NCBI RefSeq assembly: GCF_035492295.1
Contig: NZ_DATJJK010000158.1
Location: 1 to 61,988, forward strand
Length of the DNA: 61,988 bases
Origin: Acidisoma sp035492295
GTDB taxonomy: Bacteria; Pseudomonadota; Alphaproteobacteria; Acetobacterales; Acetobacteraceae
Direction of reading: 5' to 3'
Below are positions 32,462 to 39,706 of the stretch, piece by piece (within the stretch, counting starts at the first letter, position 1; each line of letters starts with the position of its first letter). The position numbers and the translations under genes were made by a program. Under the pieces are notes generated by a model that saw only the letters and a program-made list of their open reading frames with translations, did not search any database and was not told the DNA's origin.

Positions 32462-34951
32462 TCATCCCAAACGCGCCCGTTTCGGCGCGGCGGATGATAG
32501 TTGCGCGCGGACGCGGGCGATTTCGGCGCCGGTGACTCGCAGCGGCGCATAAGCGAGCGCCTCCCAGGTCAAGGTGACATCAGCGCGCGCCTGGCCGAAA
32601 GCCGGATGCAATGCCACCGCGTTCCCGGGGGCATTGGCGAAGGATGCCCGGTCCCCGGTGTCGAGGTAGCTCTCGGTCGCCAGGCCCTCGGCGTAGATCG
32701 CCGCATGAACCGGCAGTTCGACGTGGAAATACGTCACTTCGGCCGGCTTGAGTTGTGCGACGCTGGTGCCGTTGATCAGGTATTTCACCGGAATGAACAC
32801 GCCTTCTGCGAATATGGCGTGGTCGGGCGAGACGCGAAGATCCCGGCTCGGCTGGCCCGGGCCAAAGGCATGGGCGCGGATGCGCACCGGGCGGATCGAC
32901 TCCGGCCGGCTGTGGCGGCGGCAATTCACCGCGCGCGAGCCGATCCAGGTGATGGGCTGCGCACCGCCGTCCAGCGTGAGCACACAATCACCTTGGGCGA
33001 GGTCTTCAACCGCGACCTCGCCCCGCGTCGTCGCGATGCGCGTGCCAAGGGCAAAACAGGCGAAGACCTGATTGTTGGCGATCGTATTGCCGGTGCTGAG
33101 ACCCGGATCGATCGGCAGGCCGCTATTGGGGATCGGCACGACGCCCTGCGCCCCGTATCCGATGATGTTGTTCGTGACCGTGGTGTCGCTGCTGCCAGCC
33201 GTCAGCGTGACGCCGTTGCCGTCATTGCCGCTGATGACGTCGGCCGCGCGCACGCCCTCGGCCACGGTGCCGCCGATTGTATTGCCATGCGCACTGCCGG
33301 AAACCAGAACGCCTCCCGCGCCATTGGCGAAAGCTTGGTTGCCGACGACATCGACGCCGATATTGCTGGAGAAGACCTGGTTGCCATAGGCGCCGCCAGT
33401 GATTTCGACACCATAATTCGTGTTGCCGGAAAAGGTGTTTTCCGGAATGACCGACTGCTGATCGCCACCGATGATGTTGTTATGGGCAGTGCCGTCGATC
33501 TCCAGACCGTCATTGCCGTTGCCGTAGCCATTGCTGGTGTTTGCCAGAGACGAGGTGCCATCCGTCGCCAGGCCTACGATATTGGGATCGACCGTCACGC
33601 CCGATGCATTGCCGCCAATCTCGATGCCGTCATTCACGTTGCCGGACAAGACGTTGGTTTGCAGCGTGTTGTGGCCGCCGGTGGAGGTGATCAGAATGCC
33701 GTCATTGCCGTTGGGTGCGGCGCCGCCGAAGGCGAAGAGACCACCGAAGGTGTTGAAACTGATGAAGTGGCTTGCCGTCCCCGCGACCTCGATGCCGTTG
33801 GTGCCGTTGCCAGCCGCGACGTTGCCAAGCGGGATCACACCGCCGACCTGCGTGTTGGAGGATGATCCGTCTACCAGTATGCCATCCGCCGCATTGCCCA
33901 CGACAGTCGCGTTGTCCGCGCCGATGCCAAAGAAATTCGCCTGAACTGTGGTGTCGTTGGAATCGGTGATGTGCAGGCCGTTGCCGCCGTTGCCGCTGAC
34001 GACGTTGTAATAGACGAAAGGATTGTCGAGCGCCGTGCAGCCGATGAGGGAGTTGTTGTTGGCATCGACGATCGCCACGCCATCACCGCCATTGCCGAGC
34101 GCGCTGTCGCCGCTCGCGGTGGTGCCGACGAAGTTGCCGCTCAGAACATTGTTCGAGGAGCCGTTGTTGATGAGGATGCCGTCCCCGGTATTGCCGGAGA
34201 CGAGGTTGCCGAGGGGCGGGGTCACGATGACGGGCGGCTGTATGGTGCCCTCCGAGCCCGTCGGGTTGTTCTCGGCACCCGTGGTCGTATCGGTATAGGC
34301 GGTACCGCCGATCAGATTGTTCGAGGCGCCACCCGTGACAAGAATGCCATTGGCACCATTGGCGATGGCGGTGGTGCCGGTCGGGTCTGTGCCGACATAA
34401 TTGTCGACCAGCGTATTGTCCGTGCTGCCGTCGATGACGATGCCATTGCCGGCATTGCCGGAGATGACGTTGGAAACGACACCGGAGTCAGCACTCGGGT
34501 TGGAGCCGATCGTGTTGCCCGAGGAGGTTGGCGCGATGTAGATGCCTGCCCCGGCATTGCCGTTCGCGGTGCCCGCAGTGGTCAGCCCGACATAGTCTCC
34601 GGCGATCGTCACATTGCTCGATTCGATCGTGATGCCGTTGCCGGACGCGCCGCCGACCGCGACGCCGACAAGGGACGAGCCGTCCGATCCGGCCGTGAAC
34701 GTCAGGCCCGCATTGCCGTTGAAATCGATGCCGACGACGGGCGCGCCGCCAGAGGTGGCACCCGGGGCAGTCGTCGCGTCGATCGTGACGCCTTGACTGA
34801 TATCGGGGAGGTCGCTCGCCAGCGTGATGGTTCCGCTGACATTGAAGACGATCGTTGATGCGGTTCCGCTCTGTCCATCTGCGGCTTGGATCGCCGCGCG
34901 CAAAGAACCCGCACCCGAATCGTTTAGATTAGTCACAGTATAAATCGTCAT
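32462..34951 (-). CDS. Parallel beta-helix protein with C-terminal Hint domain
   Basis: Residues 1-630 are right-handed beta-helix-like: recurrent NxIxGN, GNGGNGL and GNDGI turns, beginning with TVTNLNDSGAGSLRAAI, a motif found at the start of many secreted beta-helix proteins. No N-terminal signal peptide is seen. The Hint domain starts at Cys632 (CFALGTRIATTRGEVAVEDL), continues through VSPDHAIFAEGVFIPVKYLI and ends before a 55-residue tail. In Hint domains the first Cys starts an N-S acyl shift and can cleave the chain. Such fusions are frequent in Acetobacteraceae. GGGAG lies about 8 nt before the ATG. Substrate or ligand unknown. Confidence 0.85.
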   Translation of the reverse strand: MTIYTVTNLNDSGAGSLRAAIQAADGQSGTASTIVFNVSGTITLASDLPDISQGVTIDATTAPGATSGGAPVVGIDFNGNAGLTFTAGSDGSSLVGVAVGGASGNGITIESSNVTIAGDYVGLTTAGTANGNAGAGIYIAPTSSGNTIGSNPSADSGVVSNVISGNAGNGIVIDGSTDNTLVDNYVGTDPTGTTAIANGANGILVTGGASNNLIGGTAYTDTTTGAENNPTGSEGTIQPPVIVTPPLGNLVSGNTGDGILINNGSSNNVLSGNFVGTTASGDSALGNGGDGVAIVDANNNSLIGCTALDNPFVYYNVVSGNGGNGLHITDSNDTTVQANFFGIGADNATVVGNAADGILVDGSSSNTQVGGVIPLGNVAAGNGTNGIEVAGTASHFISFNTFGGLFAFGGAAPNGNDGILITSTGGHNTLQTNVLSGNVNDGIEIGGNASGVTVDPNIVGLATDGTSSLANTSNGYGNGNDGLEIDGTAHNNIIGGDQQSVIPENTFSGNTNYGVEITGGAYGNQVFSSNIGVDVVGNQAFANGAGGVLVSGSAHGNTIGGTVAEGVRAADVISGNDGNGVTLTAGSSDTTVTNNIIGYGAQGVVPIPNSGLPIDPGLSTGNTIANNQVFACFALGTRIATTRGEVAVEDLAQGDCVLTLDGGAQPITWIGSRAVNCRRHSRPESIRPVRIRAHAFGPGQPSRDLRVSPDHAIFAEGVFIPVKYLINGTSVAQLKPAEVTYFHVELPVHAAIYAEGLATESYLDTGDRASFANAPGNAVALHPAFGQARADVTLTWEALAYAPLRVTGAEIARVRAQLSSAAPKRARLG

Positions 34952-35440
34952 TCAACTACTCCCGGACGCAGCCATCACTTTTTGATCTTTGAAAGTCACC
35001 GAAGAGGCATTGCTTCGGAGGAGCATTCCAAGAAACAATCGCACGGCCGACACAGTGTCGCAACGTCCAATTTTGGTCGAATAAGTCGACTTTTGCGCAA
35101 TAGTTGCCAATCGGTTGATCAATCTCGGGGCGGGATGGCGCCGATCGATGCCATGTTGCGTTGCAAGATCACGGCGTGAACCGCGGGCGTCGAATCTGGC
35201 TAGTGCGAACGATCAGGGATCGGCGAGATGGGGAAGTATTCGACCCGGAACTCGCCAGTCACGAAACCTTGTCACTGTCCTTCGGCCCGTTCGCGGCACC
35301 CGGATACGGGGCCTTCGGTGGCGATTTGTGCCGCCCCGATGATCGACAGCGCTGGCCTGTCGGTTCATTCTGGGGATCGCAACCGATCCGGCGCGGCGCC
35401 ACGCCGTGCCGGGAAACCAGAACGATAGGGGGAAACCAGC
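34952..35440. other. 489-bp divergent spacer
   Basis: It lies between the beta-helix/Hint gene and the alcohol dehydrogenase, transcribed away from each other. Bases 34975-35120 are relatively AT-rich and should carry the promoter of the Hint gene. ORFs found here have no plausible protein composition. I see no clear promoter motif or repeat. Confidence 0.5.
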
Positions 35441-36451
35441 GTGAAGGCGTCACAACTCGACTCCGTGGGCGCGATGGCGCTGCACACGGTTGAAAAGCCC
35501 GAGGCGGGACCTGGGGAGATTCTGGTCAAGGTTCTGGCGGCCGGGATCTGCGGCTCCGATCGGCATATGTTCAAGGGGGAATACCCGACCGCCATTCCGG
35601 TGACGCTCGGCCACGAATTCTGCGGCATCGTGGAGGCGGTCGGGCCGGCCGTCACGCGGTTCGTGGGCGGTGAGTTGGTCACCGTCGATCCAAATATCGC
35701 CTGTGGCATCTGCCCGGCCTGCCGGCGCGCGCAGCCGAACCTCTGCGCGCGTCTGGCCGCAATCGGCGTGACCCGCAACGGCGGCTTCGCCGAATATGCG
35801 GCGGTGCCGGAGGGCCAGGCATTCGTGCTCCCGCCTGGTCTCGATCCCGTTCACGGGGCGTTTTCCGAACCGCTCGCCTGCTGCCTGCATGCCATTGACA
35901 AGGCAGAGATCAGGGCAGGGGGCAGCGTCGCCATTCTGGGCGGCGGCGTGATCGGCCTGCTGATGGTGCAACTCGCGAAGCTGGAGGGGGCAGGAACGAT
36001 CATCCTGATCACCCGCCAGGCGCCGCGCCGCGCGCTTGCCCTGGACCTCGGCGCGACCCATACCTTCGATCCGACCGCCTCTGACACGGTTGCCGAGGTC
36101 CGGGCGCTGACGAGCGGCGGCGCGGATGTCGTCATCGAATGCGCGGGCGTGCCGGAGACCTTCCGCACCGGTATCGCCATGACCCGGCGCGGCGGCAATT
36201 TCGTGCTCTTCGGGGTGACGCCCTCCGGGCTTGAGGTGCCGGTGACACCGTTCGATCTCCTGATCAACGAAGTCAGTCTGCGGCCCGCCTATCTCAACCC
36301 CTTCACCCATGATCGCGCGGCGGCACTCGTGGCCAGTGGCGTGCTGGAGCTCGACCGGCTGGTGACGCGGACCATCGGCCTCGAGGAGGTCGCGGACGTG
36401 ATCGCGAGCGCCCCGGCGGCAGGCGAGATCAAGGTCATCGTCCGGCCGTGA
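35441..36451 (+). CDS. Zinc-dependent alcohol/polyol dehydrogenase (MDR family)
   Basis: This is a medium-chain dehydrogenase of 336 aa. Catalytic zinc ligands: Cys37 (GICGSD), His58-Glu59 (LGHEF). Structural zinc: Cys88, 91, 94 and 102 (ACGICPACRRAQPNLC). The Rossmann motif is GGGVIG in VAILGGGVIGLLMVQLAK. It is closest to sorbitol/threonine/galactitol dehydrogenase-like members, so a polyol or sugar-acid substrate with NAD is likely. The GTG start follows AGGGGGAA. It is monocistronic, convergent with argO. Confidence 0.9.
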   Translation: MKASQLDSVGAMALHTVEKPEAGPGEILVKVLAAGICGSDRHMFKGEYPTAIPVTLGHEFCGIVEAVGPAVTRFVGGELVTVDPNIACGICPACRRAQPNLCARLAAIGVTRNGGFAEYAAVPEGQAFVLPPGLDPVHGAFSEPLACCLHAIDKAEIRAGGSVAILGGGVIGLLMVQLAKLEGAGTIILITRQAPRRALALDLGATHTFDPTASDTVAEVRALTSGGADVVIECAGVPETFRTGIAMTRRGGNFVLFGVTPSGLEVPVTPFDLLINEVSLRPAYLNPFTHDRAAALVASGVLELDRLVTRTIGLEEVADVIASAPAAGEIKVIVRP

Positions 36452-36555
36452 TTTGTGTCGGCACCGGCCCGCACCCTCATCGGGCTCCTCACTCAGCAAC
36501 TTGTTGCGGGTGGCCGGGCGGAGGTGTGGGCTGGCGCCGCCTTTAGGGCCTTGCC

Positions 36556-37167
36556 TTATCTGAACAGCAGCAGCCGCGCCGCCGTCGCCCACATGGTCAG
36601 TGCGATGGCGGTTTCCACCAAGGCCCAGACGCGCGGACGGGCCAGTAGCGGGCGCAGCCAGGCCGCCCCCTGGCCAAGGGTGACGAAGAAGGCGAGGGAA
36701 GCGGTCATCGCGCCCAGCGCGAAGCTTGCCCGCGCGCCGGGGAACTGAGCGGACACACTCCCCAGCAGCACCACCGTATCGAGATAGACATGGGGATTCA
36801 GCCAGGTGAGGCCGAGGCACATCAGCAGCGTTCGCGGCAGGGAGGCGGCTTTGCCGTCGGCCGCTGCCAACGCACCGGGATGGCGAAGGGCGGCGACCAG
36901 GCTGCGTAGGCCGTACCAGATCAAAAACGCCGCGCCGCCATAGCGCATGACCGGCTCAAAAGCTGGCAGCGCGGCCGCAACCTGCCGGAAGGCCAAAACG
37001 CCGATCAGGATCAGAATGGCATCGGATGCCGCGCAGATCAGCGTTACCGGCCAAACGAAGCGCCCGAGCAGGCCCTGGCGCAGCACGAAAGCATTCTGCG
37101 CACCAATAGCGACGATCAGGCTGAAGCCCATGGCGAGGCCGGTGAGATAGACGGGCAGGGAGAGCAT
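36556..37167 (-). CDS. argO: LysE/ArgO-type amino acid exporter
   Basis: The protein is 203 aa with six membrane helices. LIVAIGAQNAFVLRQGLLG is the LysE/ArgO hallmark, and LTWLNPHVYLDTVVLLGSV is the second conserved element. It should export arginine or lysine (and toxic analogues) from the cytoplasm. AAAGG precedes the ATG. It is divergent from an argP-like LysR gene, the same arrangement as lysG-lysE and argP-argO pairs, which supports the assignment. Confidence 0.9.
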   Translation of the reverse strand: MLSLPVYLTGLAMGFSLIVAIGAQNAFVLRQGLLGRFVWPVTLICAASDAILILIGVLAFRQVAAALPAFEPVMRYGGAAFLIWYGLRSLVAALRHPGALAAADGKAASLPRTLLMCLGLTWLNPHVYLDTVVLLGSVSAQFPGARASFALGAMTASLAFFVTLGQGAAWLRPLLARPRVWALVETAIALTMWATAARLLLFR

Positions 37168-37267
37168 GGTGACGGCCTTTCGGCAGGATTGGTCTTGCCG
37201 CTGCCTAACCCTGCGCTCAAGCTAAGGCCAGTTAATGAATCTAAGTCATATTAAGGAAAACTGATCC
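37168..37267. promoter_or_regulatory. argO-argP divergent control region
   Basis: The 100-bp spacer turns AT-rich (around 37225-37260, GTTAATGAATCTAAGTC and beyond) inside GC-rich surroundings. A LysR-type regulator such as ArgP would be expected to bind here. I cannot define the exact half-sites. Confidence 0.5.
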
Positions 37268-38167
37268 GTGATCGACTATGCCGCCCTCCGCGCCGTCGCC
37301 GCCGTGGTCCGGAGCGGCAGTTTCGAACGCGCCGCCGGGCTGCTGCATGTCACTCCCTCGGCGGTCTCCCAGCGCGTCAAGGCGTTGGAGGATCGTCTCG
37401 GGTTCTTCCTCGTCCGGCGGGGCAATCCCTGTCAGGCTACCGAGAAGGGCGAATGGCTCTGCCGGCATCTGGAACAGGTCGGGCTCCTGGAGGCCGAGCT
37501 GCTGCGGCAGCTCCCCGCGCTCGGGCTGGAGGAAGGGGGCGCGCGCGTTACGCTTCATGTCGCGACCAATGCGGATAGTCTCGCCACCTGGTTCCTCCCG
37601 GCCGCCGGCGCATTTTCGGAGGAGACCGGTCATCTGCTCGACATTGCGGTGGACGACGAGGGGCAGACGGCCGATTGGCTGGCCCATGGCCGGGTCGTGG
37701 CCGCCGTTACCAGCCGGGAGAAGCCCATTCCCGGCTGCCGTCGCGTGGCGCTGGGATCGCTGCGCTATGTGGCGACCGCGAGCCCTGCCTTTCGCGACCG
37801 CTATTTCGCAGCGGGGCTGACGGAGGCGGCCTTCGCCCAGGCGCCGGTGCTGACCTATAGCCGCCATGATGCGCTGCAGGCACGCTGGCTGAAGGAAGCG
37901 CTTGGCATGCAGCCGGTCTGCCCCAGCCATTGGCTGCCCTCGACCCATGCCTTTCTCGATGGCAGCCTCGCCGGCATGGGCTGGTGCATGAACCCGGTCG
38001 CGCTGGCCGCACCGCATCTCGCCTCCAGCCGTCTGGTGGAACTGGCCCCCGGCGCGCCGCTCGACGTGCCGCTCCATTGGCAGGTCAACCGCCTCGCGGC
38101 CGACCTTCTGGCGCCCCTCACTCGCGCGGTCGAAGCCGCGGCGCGCAAGGGGTTGGTGCGAGCATAG
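37268..38167 (+). CDS. argP: ArgP/LysG-type LysR regulator of the exporter
   Basis: The protein is 299 aa. The DNA-binding helix region reads AVVRSGSFERAAGLLHVTPSAVSQRVKALE, close to ArgP (IciA). The effector domain follows from about residue 90. AAGGAAAA precedes the GTG start. Divergence from argO and the ArgP-like N-terminus together indicate control of amino acid export by lysine or arginine. Confidence 0.88.
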   Translation: MIDYAALRAVAAVVRSGSFERAAGLLHVTPSAVSQRVKALEDRLGFFLVRRGNPCQATEKGEWLCRHLEQVGLLEAELLRQLPALGLEEGGARVTLHVATNADSLATWFLPAAGAFSEETGHLLDIAVDDEGQTADWLAHGRVVAAVTSREKPIPGCRRVALGSLRYVATASPAFRDRYFAAGLTEAAFAQAPVLTYSRHDALQARWLKEALGMQPVCPSHWLPSTHAFLDGSLAGMGWCMNPVALAAPHLASSRLVELAPGAPLDVPLHWQVNRLAADLLAPLTRAVEAAARKGLVRA

Positions 38168-38176
38168 TGGCCTCTG

Positions 38177-39046
38177 TCAGTCCGCCTCCACCCCCGGGGG
38201 TGGGCCGGCGGCTTCGACGGGCGCGAGAATCGGTGCGCAGGCAGCCGGGATGGTCGGCGGCTTGGCGCCCGGCGTAGGCGGTGGGGGCGGCCGCACGCTG
38301 CCGTCAGGCTCGAACCACCAGGCGAGGCTGGCGCCGCACCCGTCCCCAGCCGGGATCGGTGCCTGGTTGATACAGTCCGGCTGGCCCGGCGGGCAGGCGA
38401 AATGCAAATGCATATGCCCCCGGTGCCCCCACCACGGCCGCACTTTGTGCAGCCAGGACCGGTCGCCCGTCACCGTCTCGCACAGCTGGCGCTTGATGAT
38501 CGGATTGACCAGCAGCCGGTTCAGCCCGGGCAACTGTGTCGCAAGATAGATGAGCGTCACCGTCTTGCGCGACCATTGCCGCGGATCGACCGCTATTGCG
38601 CCATAAGGCACGATGAGCGGCGGCGTCAGCCGGTCGAGCGCGCTTTCCGACAAGGCCGGCTTCGGCTGGGTGTCGAGGTAGATGTCCACATCCACGCCGC
38701 GCTGATGGGCCACATGCCCGCCCGACAGCGGGCCGCCGCGCGGGCCCGAGAGGTCGCCGACATAGAGTTCGGGCAGCCCGTCCTGCCGCGCCCAGGAGGC
38801 GAGCGTTTCGACGCCGTGCACCGTCTCCGGCGCGCCCCAGAAACTGCTGATCGGCGCGCGAATCGTGGTGAAGCCCGGCCCTTGAGACGGCAATTCGCTG
38901 GCGCCTGCGATGCAGCCGGTGCCCGCGCCGATGATGCGCAGCGGCCCGGGGGCGGGGCTCACGCCGCTTTCCCCGGCCCGTGCGGCTCCGGCCGACAGAA
39001 ACAGGGAGGAGGCGAGAAGAGCGGGCAGGGCCCAGTGAAGACGCAT
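38177..39046 (-). CDS. mepA: Penicillin-insensitive murein endopeptidase MepA
   Basis: A signal peptide (cleavage near ARAGE) leads to a LAS-type metallopeptidase. Zinc-site motifs: SGGHVAHQRGVDVDIY (His and Asp) and WWGHRGHMHLHF (His triplet). Six cysteines likely form disulfides. A Pro-rich tail follows. It should cut D-Ala-mDAP cross-links in periplasmic murein. The ATG overlaps by one base the stop of the Wza-like gene (TGATG), so it is part of the polysaccharide export unit, an unusual place for mepA. Confidence 0.92.
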   Translation of the reverse strand: MRLHWALPALLASSLFLSAGAARAGESGVSPAPGPLRIIGAGTGCIAGASELPSQGPGFTTIRAPISSFWGAPETVHGVETLASWARQDGLPELYVGDLSGPRGGPLSGGHVAHQRGVDVDIYLDTQPKPALSESALDRLTPPLIVPYGAIAVDPRQWSRKTVTLIYLATQLPGLNRLLVNPIIKRQLCETVTGDRSWLHKVRPWWGHRGHMHLHFACPPGQPDCINQAPIPAGDGCGASLAWWFEPDGSVRPPPPPTPGAKPPTIPAACAPILAPVEAAGPPPGVEAD

Positions 39047-39603
39047 CAGAAAACCCGGTCGAAAATCGTGATGACGTCGCCTGGGGCCAGGCGATCCTCC
39101 GGCTTTGTCAGGCCCTTATGGGTGCCGCCGACATCGGTCCTGACCACCGCTTCATAGCCCTTCACGGCGCGGTAGGTATAGCCGCCGGCGAGCGATACGG
39201 CGGCGATCACCGTCATGTCAGGCTCATAGGGGTACTGGCCCGGCCGCGCGACCTCGCCGAGAATGAAAATCGGCCGGTAGGAGGCGACCTCGACCGCGAC
39301 CGACGGGTCACGGATCATGCCGCGCGCAGTCAGGCGCTGAGCAATGGCCTGAGCCAGAGCCTCCGGCGTGCGCCCGCGCACGGCGATGGTGCCTGCCAGC
39401 GGGAGGGCGATCTGCCCGTCATCCCCGATCGCATAGACGTCGCTGAGCTCCTTGTCGCCATAGACGACGACGCGCACCCGGTCGCCCGGACCCAGGTGGT
39501 AAGTGCCGCTCTGCGCTGGCGGAGGCAGTGGCGGCAGGCTGCTGCCGGCAGGCGCGCAGGTGCAGAGCGGCAGAAGAACCAACAGGACGAGCCGGGCGCG
39601 CAT
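39046..39603 (-). CDS. Wza-like polysaccharide export lipoprotein, short form
   Basis: The protein is 185 aa with an N-terminal hydrophobic stretch and a Cys-containing LPLCTCAPAG that may be lipidated, though it is not a textbook lipobox. Poly_export domain: YHLGPGDRVRVVVYGDKELS, then a SLBB-like segment FILGEVARPGQYPYE and VIAAVSLAGGYTYRA. It is shorter than Wza (about 370 aa), so only the periplasmic ring domains are present, without the outer-membrane helix. GGAGG sits 4 nt before the ATG. It is divergent from the Wzc-like gene and followed by mepA. Confidence 0.9.
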   Translation of the reverse strand: MRARLVLLVLLPLCTCAPAGSSLPPLPPPAQSGTYHLGPGDRVRVVVYGDKELSDVYAIGDDGQIALPLAGTIAVRGRTPEALAQAIAQRLTARGMIRDPSVAVEVASYRPIFILGEVARPGQYPYEPDMTVIAAVSLAGGYTYRAVKGYEAVVRTDVGGTHKGLTKPEDRLAPGDVITIFDRVF

Positions 39604-39668
39604 CGGACCTCCGCCGTCGGGGTTGCCTTGCGGCATTAACAAATTATTCCGATTGCGTATATGTTATG

Positions 39669-39683
39669 ATATCGAATCGACAT
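39669..39683. promoter_or_regulatory. Inverted repeat in the Wza/Wzc divergent promoter region
   Basis: ATATCG-AAT-CGACAT is a 6-3-6 inverted repeat with one mismatch, 24 bp before the Wzc-like start. The same 15-bp element (perfect form) occurs at 42871-42885 in the other divergent spacer of the locus. It is a probable operator for a common regulator. Confidence 0.6.
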
Positions 39684-39706
39684 TGTCGCGAAAAAGGGTA
39701 TGTCGC

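Noticed and set aside
35161..35493. 110-codon ORF before and into the alcohol dehydrogenase gene
   Set aside because: Overlaps the dehydrogenase start in another frame and has no recognisable composition or ribosome site.
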